A stretch of DNA of 64,000 bases from Actinoallomurus purpureus (GTDB lineage Bacteria > Actinomycetota > Actinomycetes > Streptosporangiales > Streptosporangiaceae): positions 62,001 to 126,000 of the forward strand of contig NZ_JAMXMY010000019.1 of NCBI RefSeq assembly GCF_024055795.1, in the 5' to 3' direction. This document shows positions 32,782 to 41,558 of this stretch, one piece after another. A model generated the notes under the pieces. It did no database searches, was not told the origin of the DNA, and saw only the letters and a program-made list of their open reading frames with translations. The translations under genes and the position numbers were made by a program. How positions within the stretch are numbered: position 1 is the first letter of the stretch; the number at the start of each line of letters is the position of its first letter.

Positions 32782-35025
32782 ATGGGAACCCCCCTGAGCG
32801 GGCACGCGTCTGATGTGATCATGGAGGGCACTCCGGACGGCGAGCGGGAACTCATCAACGGGCGGTACCGCCTGCTCGAGGTCATCGGCCAGGGCGGCAT
32901 GGGCACCGTGTGGCGCGGCCACGACGAGATGCTCGACCGCGAGGTCGCCATCAAGCGGGTGCTCTTCCCGCCCGACGTGGACGACGACGAACGCGCCGAA
33001 CTGACCACCCTGGCGTTGCGCGAGGCCCGCGCCACCGCACGGCTGAACCACCCGGGCGTCGTGACCATCTACGACGTCATCGACGACGGCTCCCCCGTCA
33101 TCGTCATGGAGTTCATCGAGGGCCGTTCGCTCGCCGACATCCTCCGGGAGGAGGTGCGCCTGCCGTACCGGCGGGTCGCCGAGATCGGCGCGGCCGTGCT
33201 CGACGCGCTGCGGGAGGCCCACGCCGCCGGCATCGTGCACCGTGATCTCAAGCCCGCCAACATCCTGATCACCGACCGGCGGATCGTGCTCACCGACTTC
33301 GGCGTCGCCCAGCGGGTCGGTGAACGCGCCGAGGACTTCGACGACGTCCTCGGCACCCCGGCGTTCATGGCACCCGAGCAGGCGGAGAACGCCGCCGCCA
33401 GCCCCGCCGCGGACCTGTGGTCGCTCGGCGCCGTCATGTTCAACGCCGTCGAGGGCAGGCCACCGTTCCAGGGCCCCGACCATGCCACCGTCCTGCTCAC
33501 CCTCCTCACCCAGGACGCGCCCGCCCTGGTCAACGGGGGGCCGCTCAAACCCCTGATCGCCTCGCTCCTGGTCAAAGACCCGGAGCGCCGCCCGACCGCC
33601 GAGGAGACAGCCGAACGGCTGAAGGCGGTCCTGCGCCAGGACGACGACAGCACGTCACCGGCGCAGGGAAGGCCGGCCATCGCCGCGCCGGACGCGGGGA
33701 AGGGCGTCGGCAGGCCGGATCCCGGAAGATCGGCCTCACCGCCGCCGTCTGCGGCCAAGCCGACGTCCCCGGGACCCGGCGCGCCCGCGTCCGGCCCGAA
33801 GCCCGCCGCCGGTCCCGTGTCCCTTCCGCCGCGCCCCCACCGCGTACGCCCCGCCGGTCCCAACCCGCACCATCTGCCCGCCCCGAGGTCTTCGTCGGAG
33901 GCCCAGCGGTTCAAAGCGACCGTGGCCGGACCGGTCGTCGCCGTGGTCTTCCTCCTGGGCCTGTACCTCTTCACGCACATCTCTTCGGGTGGCTCGGCTT
34001 CGAGCGGCGTCAACCCGAGCCCTTCCGATCCGTTCGACGGCCTCCCGGGCCTCCCGTCCTCCGCCCCGAGCGCGAGCACCCCGCCCGAAGCCTCACCGAG
34101 CCCGGACTCCTCGGGCTTCGAGGTGACGGCGGTCAGCCCCGATGGGAAGCGCGTCGCCTTCGGCGGTGAATCAGGGGTGGTCTGGGTGTACGACACGGCG
34201 TCTCATAAGCTGCTCAGCACCTTCGACGCGACCCCGGATGACATTCAGGTGACCACGGCGCTGGCCTTCAGCCCCGACGGCCGGACCATCGCCGTCGCCG
34301 CCGGCGGACCCACCGTCATCTGGGACATCGCCAAGCGCAAGAGGCACGAGCTTCCCGACTTTCGCGACGTGGTCTCCACGCTGCGGTTCAACACCGACGG
34401 CCGGACCCTCACCGCTGTCGGCGCGGGAGGCACCACCGGGGTCTGGACCGTCCGTACCGGCGAACACGTCTTCAAGACCATCCCGCTCCCCAAGGACACT
34501 CTGTGCCTGGCCACGTCGCTGAGCGTCGATGGGCGCGATGTCGCCTGCGGTTACTACGGGGGCGGCAACGATCAAGGCGGTGTCATCGTCTGGGACGTCG
34601 CGAACAACCGGCAGGCCGCCGCGTGGCCGGGCGTCCACTCGATCGATGCCCTGGCGATCAGCCCGGATGGCAGGACCATCGCCTTCGCCGACAGCGACAA
34701 CCTGCTTCAGGTGTGGGACGTCGCCGCGCATCGCCAGATCCATACTTTGGGCGTCAAGGTGGACTCGGTCGACAACGCCCTGGTCTTCGGCTCCGACGGG
34801 AAGACGCTCGCCGTTCCCTCAACCGATACGGGCACCCTGCAGGACACCATCGAGATCTGGGATGTCTCCCGTGAGCAGAAGATGGTGACGCTTTCCGACG
34901 TCAACGGCCCGCGCGGGGCCGCGATGGGCCCGAAGGGCACCGTGCTGGCCACCGCGGAGGACAGCGACGGTGGCACGCTCTGGAGCGTGCGGTCCGGCAA
35001 GAGGCTCGCGTCCTGGCGCCCGTGA
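32782..35025 (+). CDS. Membrane Ser/Thr protein kinase with WD40-like sensor domain
   Basis: A 747-aa eukaryotic-like (Pkn-type) kinase. Catalytic domain at about 25-285: glycine loop GQGGMGTVW, Lys in EVAIKRVL, catalytic HRDLKPANIL, DFGVAQR and APEQ. A Pro/Ala-rich juxtamembrane stretch (about 290-370) leads to one membrane helix (ATVAGPVVAVVFLLGLYLFT, about 375-395). Outside is a Ser/Pro linker and then a WD40-like propeller with repeated FSPDGRTIAVAAG and VIWDI units. The propeller would sense an external ligand. ATG 32782 is used; ATG 32821 is an alternative. Ends 13 bp from the convergent cytochrome b gene. Confidence 0.87.
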   Translation: MGTPLSGHASDVIMEGTPDGERELINGRYRLLEVIGQGGMGTVWRGHDEMLDREVAIKRVLFPPDVDDDERAELTTLALREARATARLNHPGVVTIYDVIDDGSPVIVMEFIEGRSLADILREEVRLPYRRVAEIGAAVLDALREAHAAGIVHRDLKPANILITDRRIVLTDFGVAQRVGERAEDFDDVLGTPAFMAPEQAENAAASPAADLWSLGAVMFNAVEGRPPFQGPDHATVLLTLLTQDAPALVNGGPLKPLIASLLVKDPERRPTAEETAERLKAVLRQDDDSTSPAQGRPAIAAPDAGKGVGRPDPGRSASPPPSAAKPTSPGPGAPASGPKPAAGPVSLPPRPHRVRPAGPNPHHLPAPRSSSEAQRFKATVAGPVVAVVFLLGLYLFTHISSGGSASSGVNPSPSDPFDGLPGLPSSAPSASTPPEASPSPDSSGFEVTAVSPDGKRVAFGGESGVVWVYDTASHKLLSTFDATPDDIQVTTALAFSPDGRTIAVAAGGPTVIWDIAKRKRHELPDFRDVVSTLRFNTDGRTLTAVGAGGTTGVWTVRTGEHVFKTIPLPKDTLCLATSLSVDGRDVACGYYGGGNDQGGVIVWDVANNRQAAAWPGVHSIDALAISPDGRTIAFADSDNLLQVWDVAAHRQIHTLGVKVDSVDNALVFGSDGKTLAVPSTDTGTLQDTIEIWDVSREQKMVTLSDVNGPRGAAMGPKGTVLATAEDSDGGTLWSVRSGKRLASWRP

Positions 35026-35038
35026 CCTCCTGCGGGGC

Positions 35039-36724
35039 TCAGTCCGGGCGTCCGGCTCTCTCCTCCTCGGCCGGCCGTGTCGCCGCGCGGTCGCCGTTGC
35101 CGGAAGTGACGGCGAGGTGTTCCTCGTGGCCGTCGTCCGCGCGGACCCGCGCGGTGTGCGGCAGGTCGACGACGTCGCGGTAGACGTGGTTGAGCTTGAC
35201 CTTGAGCCGGGCGGTGGGGCGGCGCGCCGGCTTGGACAGCACGCCGTTCCGGTCGGGCTCCAGTTCGGGCAGCGGCCGGGCCGGGGGCACGCGGCGGGCG
35301 AGGACCACGGCGGCGTCCTCCTCGTCGACAGGTGCCTCTACCTCGACGTACGCGCCGTTGGGGAGCCGTTTGATGATGCCTGTCTCCAGGCCGTGCTCCA
35401 GCATGTTCCGCTCGCGGCGCTGCAGGCCGAGCGCCATCCTCCGCGCGACGGCGAACGCGAGCACCGGCCCGAGGATCACCGCGAACCGGAAGATCCAGGT
35501 GGTCGTGAAGAGCGGGATGTCGAACGTCTTGGCGATGATGTCGTTGCCGCCGGCCAGCCACAGCACGGCGTAGAAGACGATGCCGGCCATGCCGATGCCG
35601 ACGCGCGCCGGCACGTCGCGCGGCCGGTCGAGGAGATTGTGGACCTCGTGGTCGCCGGTCACCCAGCGTTCGAGGAAGGGATAGAGCGCCAGGCCGGTGA
35701 ACAGCACGCCCGGCACGACGAGCGCGGGGACGATGACGCTCATCGGCAGCGTGTGCCCGAACGCGTTGATCTCCCAGGCCGGCATGATCCGCAGTGAGCC
35801 CTCGAGGAACCCCATGTACCAGTCGGGCTGGGAGCCGGCGCTGATGCTGCCCGGGTCGTACGGGCCGAACAGCCAGATCGGGTTGATCTGGAAGAACGTC
35901 GACAGCAGCGTGATCGCCCCGAAGACCCACATGAAGAACGCCGTGGTCTTGAGGATGAAGACCGGGAAGAACGGCTTGCCCTCGACGGTCCGGTCGGCGC
36001 GGCCCTTGGCGGGGAACTGCGTGTGCGTCTGCCGCCAGGTCAGGACCACCGCGTGCAGCGGGAGCAGGGCCATCAGGATGCCCGGGATCAGCAGGACGTG
36101 GATCGTGAACAGCCTGGGGATGATCACGTTGCCCGGGAACTCCCCGCCGAACAGGAACATCGACAGGTACGTGCCGACGAGCGGCAGGGACAGCAGGACG
36201 CCTTCGAGGATGCGGATGCCGGTGCCGGACAGCAGGTCGTCCGGCAGGGAGTAGCCGAACAGGCCGTTCAGGATGACGAGGATGAACAGCGTCACGCCGA
36301 TCAGCCAGTTGACCTCGCGCGGCTTACGGAAAGCGCCGGTGAAGAAGTTACGCAGCATGTGCGCGACGATTCCCGCGAGGAACACGATCGTCGCCCAGTG
36401 GTGGATCTGCCGCATCAGGAGCCCGCCGCGCACGTCGAAACTGATGCGGAGGGTCGACTCGTACGCCTCGCTCATCGTGACGCCGCGCAGCGGCGTGTAC
36501 TGCCCGTTGTAGACGACGTCGTGCATGCTGGGCTTGAAGAAGAAGGTCAGGAAGACGCCGGTCGCGATGATGATGAAGAAGGAGTACATCGCGATCTCGC
36601 CGAGCAGGAAGGTCCAGTGATCAGGGAAGACCTTCTTCATGGCCTTGGAGAAGAAGCCCGCACCTCCGAACCGCTCGTCGAGCGCTCGGCCGGCACTGGA
36701 CAGTGGTCTGGACGCATTCGCCAT
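35039..36724 (-). CDS. qcrB: Cytochrome bc1 complex cytochrome b subunit
   Basis: A 561-aa actinobacterial QcrB: the diheme, multi-pass subunit that oxidises menaquinol. Heme ligands are present: His-His in QIHHWATIVFLAGIVAHMLR and the pair in IHVLLIPGILMALLPLHAVV. The family FFTGAFRKPREVNWLIG stretch and the quinol-site PDW equivalent (GSQPDWYMGF, from the Pro-Asp-Trp variant of PEWY) are visible, followed by the long actinobacterial C-terminal tail. qcrA (Rieske) and qcrC (cytochrome c) are absent on both sides, so this is either a second copy or a solitary gene. The ATG at 36724 is used. Confidence 0.9.
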   Translation of the reverse strand: MANASRPLSSAGRALDERFGGAGFFSKAMKKVFPDHWTFLLGEIAMYSFFIIIATGVFLTFFFKPSMHDVVYNGQYTPLRGVTMSEAYESTLRISFDVRGGLLMRQIHHWATIVFLAGIVAHMLRNFFTGAFRKPREVNWLIGVTLFILVILNGLFGYSLPDDLLSGTGIRILEGVLLSLPLVGTYLSMFLFGGEFPGNVIIPRLFTIHVLLIPGILMALLPLHAVVLTWRQTHTQFPAKGRADRTVEGKPFFPVFILKTTAFFMWVFGAITLLSTFFQINPIWLFGPYDPGSISAGSQPDWYMGFLEGSLRIMPAWEINAFGHTLPMSVIVPALVVPGVLFTGLALYPFLERWVTGDHEVHNLLDRPRDVPARVGIGMAGIVFYAVLWLAGGNDIIAKTFDIPLFTTTWIFRFAVILGPVLAFAVARRMALGLQRRERNMLEHGLETGIIKRLPNGAYVEVEAPVDEEDAAVVLARRVPPARPLPELEPDRNGVLSKPARRPTARLKVKLNHVYRDVVDLPHTARVRADDGHEEHLAVTSGNGDRAATRPAEEERAGRPD

Positions 36725-36903
36725 CGCCGCACTCCGCTCTGGCGGCCCCCGACCGCCACGGCTATCGGTCCTCTACCACTTGTAGTACTTCCCCGCCCGT
36801 AACGCAACGGAGTTGGGTTGGCCACTTTTGGCACAATTAGTGCAAATCGTCACTTGCGACGGTAACTTTCGATCTCAGCCATGGGCTTGGGGGGAGGTTC
36901 CGT

Positions 36904-38148
36904 GTGACGAACGAGGGGCGGCCGTGGGCGTACATTCCACCCGAACTCGCCGTCAAGGTCAGACGAGGGCTGGCCGAAGAGATGACCGACGAGATCCACC
37001 GCCGGATCCCCGAATACGCCCGCCGCTGGGATGACGCCTTCGCCGCGGTCATCCGATCAGCCGTCGACCGGGTCATCGACGAGGTCTTAATACGTGTCGC
37101 CGACGCCGGCGAGGGCGAGCGCCCCATCGGCGCGCCGACCGAGCCGGTCGCCGACTTCTTCCGGGCGGTCGGCCGCAGCGTGGCCCATGAAGGGCGCGGC
37201 CTCGACACCCTCCAGACGGCGATCCGCGTCGCCGGCCTGGCCGTGTGGCGCCGGATCTCCGCCGACGCCGAACCGCTCCGGCTCTCCCCCAAGCTGCTCT
37301 GTGTCCTCGGGGAGACGGTGCTGCTGATCCAGGACGAGGTCGCCGCCGCGGTCGCCGAGGGGTACGCCCAGGCCGATGCCGCCGTCGCCGGTGAGCTCAC
37401 CCGCCGCCGCAACCAGCTCGTCAACCTGCTCCTCGCCCGGCCGCCCGCCCCCGCCGAGGACATCATCGAGCTCGCCCGCGTCGCCCGCTGGCCGGTCCCC
37501 CGCACCCTCGCCGCCGTCGCCCTCTACGAACGCCGCCAGGGTGTCGGCCGGCCCGCCCTGCCTCCCGACATCCTCGCCGACCTCAGCCGCTCCAAGCCCT
37601 GCCTGATCGTGCCCGACCCGGACGGACCCGGCCGCGCCCGCCTGCTCGACGCGGCCCTGACCGACTGGGTCGCCGTCGTCGGCCCCACCGTACGGCTGTC
37701 GGAGGTGTCCCGGTCGATGCGCTGGGCCCGCCACGGTCTCGACCTCGTACGCCGGGGCCTCATCCCCGATGACAGCGTCGTACGGTGCGCCGAGCACATG
37801 TCCACGCTGATCCTCTTCCAGGACGAGGACCTGCTCGCCGCCCTGTCGGTGCGGCAGCTCGCGCCACTGGCCCACCTGCGGCCGAACCAGCAGGACCGGC
37901 TCGCCGAGACGCTCCTGGCGTGGCTGCAGGCGGGACGTAACGCCAACGAGGTCGCCATCCGGCTGCACGTCCACCCGCAGACGGTGCGGTACCGGCTACG
38001 CCAGCTCGACGACCTGTTCGGCGAGCAGTTGCAGGACCCCGACCTGCGGTTCGAGCTGGAGATCGTCCTGCGCGCCCGTGCCCTGCTGTCGGGCGGCGCC
38101 CGTACGAAGGAGACGGCCGAAGGCCAGGTGATCACCCTGCGCCGCTGA
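36904..38148 (+). CDS. PucR/CdaR-type transcriptional regulator
   Basis: A 414-aa DNA-binding regulator with a C-terminal PucR helix-turn-helix: ETLLAWLQAGRNANEVAIRL then HVHPQTVRYRLRQLDDLFGE (about 335-375). The N-terminal two thirds is helical, as in actinobacterial PucR proteins with a RsbRD-like input module (VRRGLAEEMTDEIHRRIPEY). Starts at GTG 36904 after GGGGGGAGG. Divergent from qcrB by 179 bp, which makes qcrB a possible target; this is inference from position only. Confidence 0.85.
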   Translation: MTNEGRPWAYIPPELAVKVRRGLAEEMTDEIHRRIPEYARRWDDAFAAVIRSAVDRVIDEVLIRVADAGEGERPIGAPTEPVADFFRAVGRSVAHEGRGLDTLQTAIRVAGLAVWRRISADAEPLRLSPKLLCVLGETVLLIQDEVAAAVAEGYAQADAAVAGELTRRRNQLVNLLLARPPAPAEDIIELARVARWPVPRTLAAVALYERRQGVGRPALPPDILADLSRSKPCLIVPDPDGPGRARLLDAALTDWVAVVGPTVRLSEVSRSMRWARHGLDLVRRGLIPDDSVVRCAEHMSTLILFQDEDLLAALSVRQLAPLAHLRPNQQDRLAETLLAWLQAGRNANEVAIRLHVHPQTVRYRLRQLDDLFGEQLQDPDLRFELEIVLRARALLSGGARTKETAEGQVITLRR

Positions 38149-38163
38149 CCCCGTCACACGGGG
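38149..38163. terminator. Short GC hairpin at convergent gene ends
   Basis: CCCCGT-CAC-ACGGGG forms a 6-bp stem with a 3-base loop directly after the PucR stop codon and overlapping the 3' end of the convergent membrane-protein gene. Confidence 0.4.
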
Positions 38164-38630
38164 CGGGGCAGTGCGCGCAGAGCCAGGACGACGCACAGGG
38201 CGGCCAGCGGGACCTCCAGGAGGACCGCCATCGCCACCGCCGTGACCTGGTCCGCACCGGGCGCGGCGGTGGACACGTCGAACCACGCGTCCACGGCCAG
38301 CAGCGTCGCGGTCACCATCGCGGTCAGGCACCGGCGAGGGTCGTGCCGGGTGACGAGCACACCCGTCGTGACCAGGGCGAGCGCCTCCAGGGTGTCCAGT
38401 CCGACCCAGGCGGCCGGCCAGTGCGCGGCGGTCGCCGTCGCCGGCAGGCTCGACGCCAGCACGAACAGCCAGGGCACCAGCGCCAGGCCGGCGCCGATCA
38501 ACACGAGCCCCACCCGGCTCGGCCACCGCGAGCGGGTGCGGACCGGCCGCTCCATGTGGGAGACGGGCCGGGGACGGGTGCGGGCCGCCGGGGCGAAGGC
38601 GGGGGTGGTGGTGACCATGCTCAAAATCAT
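38154..38630 (-). CDS. Small integral membrane protein of unknown function
   Basis: About 158 aa with four predicted membrane helices: LVLIGAGLALVPWLFVLASS, WVGLDTLEALALVTTGVLVT, CLTAMVTATLLAVDAWFDV and AVAMAVLLEVPLAALCVVLA. A basic, Arg/Pro-rich N-terminus (about 15-40) precedes them. I recognise only a general resemblance to actinobacterial membrane proteins annotated as hypothetical. The ATG at 38630 has GGGGA upstream; 38618 and 38648 are alternatives. No partner gene on the same strand. Confidence 0.6.
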   Translation of the reverse strand: MILSMVTTTPAFAPAARTRPRPVSHMERPVRTRSRWPSRVGLVLIGAGLALVPWLFVLASSLPATATAAHWPAAWVGLDTLEALALVTTGVLVTRHDPRRCLTAMVTATLLAVDAWFDVSTAAPGADQVTAVAMAVLLEVPLAALCVVLALRALPRPV

Positions 38631-38751
38631 CGCGATCCCCGGCGTCACCGTCAGTCACGCCGTTATCCGACTTCAGGGTGGTACTGGCTTCACCCCCGAT
38701 CGGGAGTCTGCTTCATGGCGTGCCGGAAACAGCCTTGAATAGGGTCCTCTC

Positions 38752-40020
38752 ATGACATATGCGGTCGCACAACGCCGCGCCTCCCCTCGATGGACCGACT
38801 ACCTTCCGTTGTCGCGTGGCGCGTGGCGGAACACGGCCTTCGTCACGGCCGGCGTTCCCGTCCACTTCGTGGCGCTCTCGATGGTCGTGGCGTCCTGGAC
38901 GGTAATGGGCGACGTCGTGTCGGTGGGAGACATCCTGCTCGCCCTCGTGATCTCCTTCCTGCTGCCGCTCGCCCTGCTGCGGCCGTTGACCGCGGTCCAG
39001 CGGAGCCGGTTCTGGGGTCTGCTCGGCGTCGACGTCCCCGCCCTCCCCGGCGGCCGGCGCAGCATCCGGGCGTTCCTGCGGTCTCCGGTGACATGGCGGC
39101 AGCTGGCCTACCACCTGGTGGTGGGCCCCGTCCTCGCCACGGGCGGGTTGCTGGTCATCACGATGTGGGCGGCCGGCTTCGGGCTGGCTCTGCTCTACGC
39201 GTACGCGTGGGCGCTGCCGCGGTACAGCCCGCTCGCGCTCACCGGGCACGTGCATCTCCTCAACGTCCTGACCCTGTGCGGCGTCGTCCTCCTGCTCGCC
39301 GCGCCCGCCGTGGCCGCGTGGGTCGCGCGGCTGGACGCCCGTGCCGCCCTGGCCCTGCTGGGGCCGAGCCGTACTGCGGAGCTCGAACGCCGGGTCGAGG
39401 ACCTCGCCGAGAAGCGGGCCGGCGTCGTCGACGCCGCCGACGCCGAGCGCCGCCGCATCGAGCGCGACCTGCACGACGGCGTCCAGCAGCGGCTCGTCTC
39501 GCTCGCGATGAACCTCGGGCTGGCGAGGGAGACGCTCACCGACGTACCGGACGACGCCATGCAAGTGATCGCCGAGGCGCACACGGAGGCCAAGGAGGCC
39601 CTCACCGAGCTGCGGAACGTCGTGCGGGGCCTGCACCCGGCCGTCCTCGACGACCGGGGCCTGGACGCCGCGCTGTCGGGCATCGCCGCCCGCGCGCCCC
39701 TCCCCGTCAAGCTCCTGGTCGACGTGCCGGAACGCCCCGCGCCCACCATCGAGGCCGTCGCGTACTTCGTGGTCTCCGAGGCCATCACCAACGTCGCAAA
39801 GCATGCCCGCGCCTCCCACCTGGAGATCCTCGTGCGCGGGCGGGGCGACGTGCTGCGGATGACCATCACCGACGACGGGATCGGCGGCGCCGATCCGTCA
39901 GGAGGCACGGGCCTGACCGGGCTCCGGCAACGCGTCGGCTCGGTCGACGGTACGTTCCGGATCACCAGTCCGGTCGGCGGGCCGACCGTCATCACCGTGG
40001 AGTTGCCGTGCGCATTGTGA
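38752..40020 (+). CDS. Sensor histidine kinase (HisKA_3 / NarL-LiaS type)
   Basis: A 422-aa membrane kinase. Four hydrophobic segments in the first 190 residues (for example GVPVHFVALSMVVASWTVMG; LLNVLTLCGVVLLLAAPAVA) form the sensor. The dimerisation/phosphorylation helix is ERRRIERDLHDGVQQRLVSL with the phospho-accepting His at about 241. The ATPase part has the N-box EAITNVAKHARASH, DDGIGGADPSGG and GLTGLRQRV. Its stop overlaps the response-regulator start by 13 bp. A start ATG at 38752 is used. Confidence 0.9.
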   Translation: MTYAVAQRRASPRWTDYLPLSRGAWRNTAFVTAGVPVHFVALSMVVASWTVMGDVVSVGDILLALVISFLLPLALLRPLTAVQRSRFWGLLGVDVPALPGGRRSIRAFLRSPVTWRQLAYHLVVGPVLATGGLLVITMWAAGFGLALLYAYAWALPRYSPLALTGHVHLLNVLTLCGVVLLLAAPAVAAWVARLDARAALALLGPSRTAELERRVEDLAEKRAGVVDAADAERRRIERDLHDGVQQRLVSLAMNLGLARETLTDVPDDAMQVIAEAHTEAKEALTELRNVVRGLHPAVLDDRGLDAALSGIAARAPLPVKLLVDVPERPAPTIEAVAYFVVSEAITNVAKHARASHLEILVRGRGDVLRMTITDDGIGGADPSGGTGLTGLRQRVGSVDGTFRITSPVGGPTVITVELPCAL

Positions 40021-40658
40021 TCGCCGAGGATTCCGTCCTGCTCCGGGTCGGATTGATCAAGCTTCTCGAGACGTCGGGGTTCGAGGTGGTCGACGCCGCA
40101 GGCGACGCCGACGGCCTGCTCGCCGCGGTCGAGAAGCACCGGCCCGACGCGGTCATCACGGACGTCCGGATGCCCCCCGGATACACCGACGAAGGGGTAC
40201 GGGCGGCACTGGTCATCCGCCGCCAGTGGCCGGACGTCGCGGTGCTGCTGCTGTCGCAGTACGTCGAGGAGCGGTACGCCGCGGACCTCCTGTCGGCCAA
40301 CACCAGCGGCATCGGCTACCTGCTGAAGGACCGGGTCGCCGACGTCTCCTCCTTCCTCGACGCCCTGCGCCGCGTCGCGTCCGGCGGCACCGCCCTCGAC
40401 CCGGAGGTCGTCGCCCAGTTGCTCCTCCGCCGGCAGAGCGATCCGCTCGAGGGCCTCACCCCACGTGAGCGCGATGTGCTGGCGCTGATGGCCGAAGGGC
40501 GCTCGAACAGCGGCATCGCCGACGCCCTGGTCGTCAGCGAGAGCGCCGTCGCCAAACACATCAACAACATCTTCGCCAAGCTCGGCCTGGTGGGCGGCGC
40601 GAATGCCGACCACCGCCGCGTCCTCGCCGTACTCCGGTTCCTCGAGGGAGGATCGTGA
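40008..40658 (+). CDS. NarL/LuxR-family response regulator
   Basis: A 216-aa regulator, cognate partner of the overlapping kinase. Receiver domain 1-120: VRIVIAEDS, the phospho-accepting Asp at about 51 in AVITDVRMPP, and the conserved Lys in YLLKDRV. The C-terminal LuxR HTH reads GLTPRERDVLALMAEGRSNS then GIADALVVSESAVAKHINNI. The GTG at 40008 lies inside the kinase's last codons, giving translational coupling. The next gene overlaps its stop by four bases (GTGA), so the DUF4097 protein is part of the same operon. Confidence 0.9.
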   Translation: MRIVIAEDSVLLRVGLIKLLETSGFEVVDAAGDADGLLAAVEKHRPDAVITDVRMPPGYTDEGVRAALVIRRQWPDVAVLLLSQYVEERYAADLLSANTSGIGYLLKDRVADVSSFLDALRRVASGGTALDPEVVAQLLLRRQSDPLEGLTPRERDVLALMAEGRSNSGIADALVVSESAVAKHINNIFAKLGLVGGANADHRRVLAVLRFLEGGS

Positions 40659-41506
40659 ACGCATCGCCCGGTCTCGCGCAGACCCCGACCCGGGAACCCG
40701 CCGCCGAGGCGGTCCCGCAGCGCCCGCGCCGCAAGGGCATCTGGATGACCGTCGCGGCGCTGACCGCGTTCGTGGCGGTCGTGCCGGTCGGCGTGCAGAT
40801 CTGGGGGCGGCTCATCCGCCATACCCAGCACAGCCGGATCATGTCCGGCCCGCATCCGATCACGGCGCTGGAGGTAGAGATGGGTGCCGGCGAGGTCGAG
40901 GTCACCGCCGGGCCCGCCGGCCAGGTGACCGTGGACCAGACGCTGAAGTGGGCGCTGAACAAGTCGCACGTCGAGCGGTCGTGGGACGGCACCACCCTCC
41001 ACCTCAAGGCCGTGTGCGGGCCGGGAAGCGTCCTGTTCAGCAGTCTGGAGTGCGGCGTCGGGCTTCGCATTCAGGTCCCGGCCGAGGTCGCGCTACAGGC
41101 GAAGACCTCGTCCGGAACGGTCGCAGCCGAGGGGCTCACAGGCACCGTGCGGCTGCAGACCAGCTCCGGCGTCGTGTCGATGGAGCGGTTGGCGGGGCCC
41201 GTGTGGGCACGCGCCAGCTCGGGTGTGATCAACGGAACGGACCTCGGCTCCTCCCGGGTGGACGTCGGGCTGTCGTCCGGAGCCACGACGCTGGAGTTCC
41301 GGACCGCGCCGCGGGACGTCACGGCGCGGACGAGCTCCGGCTCCATCTCGATCGGCGTGCCGCCCGGACAGCGCTACCGGGTGGAGGGCGGGTCGTCGTT
41401 CACCAAGCCGGACATCGCCGCAGGTCTGCAGGACGACACCTCCGACCGCCGCATCGAGGTCCACACCTCCTCGGGATCGGTCAAAGTGCGCTACGCGCCC
41501 CACTGA
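40655..41506 (+). CDS. Membrane-anchored DUF4097 (beta-strand repeat) protein
   Basis: A 283-aa protein with one N-terminal membrane helix (IWMTVAALTAFVAVVPVGVQ, about 29-50) and an extracytoplasmic right-handed beta-solenoid typical of DUF4097: repeating SSGTVAAEGLTGTVRLQTSS, SSGVVSMERL, SSGVINGTDLGSS and SSGSIS units. Third gene of the two-component operon (GTGA overlap). DUF4097 proteins commonly accompany envelope-stress two-component systems; a sensing or effector role at the envelope is inferred. A second DUF4097 protein is encoded at 52567. Confidence 0.85.
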   Translation: MNASPGLAQTPTREPAAEAVPQRPRRKGIWMTVAALTAFVAVVPVGVQIWGRLIRHTQHSRIMSGPHPITALEVEMGAGEVEVTAGPAGQVTVDQTLKWALNKSHVERSWDGTTLHLKAVCGPGSVLFSSLECGVGLRIQVPAEVALQAKTSSGTVAAEGLTGTVRLQTSSGVVSMERLAGPVWARASSGVINGTDLGSSRVDVGLSSGATTLEFRTAPRDVTARTSSGSISIGVPPGQRYRVEGGSSFTKPDIAAGLQDDTSDRRIEVHTSSGSVKVRYAPH

Positions 41507-41558
41507 ACGGCTGGAAAGCGTTCACCTCGGACAGAACGTGGCCGATAGCCTACGCAGC

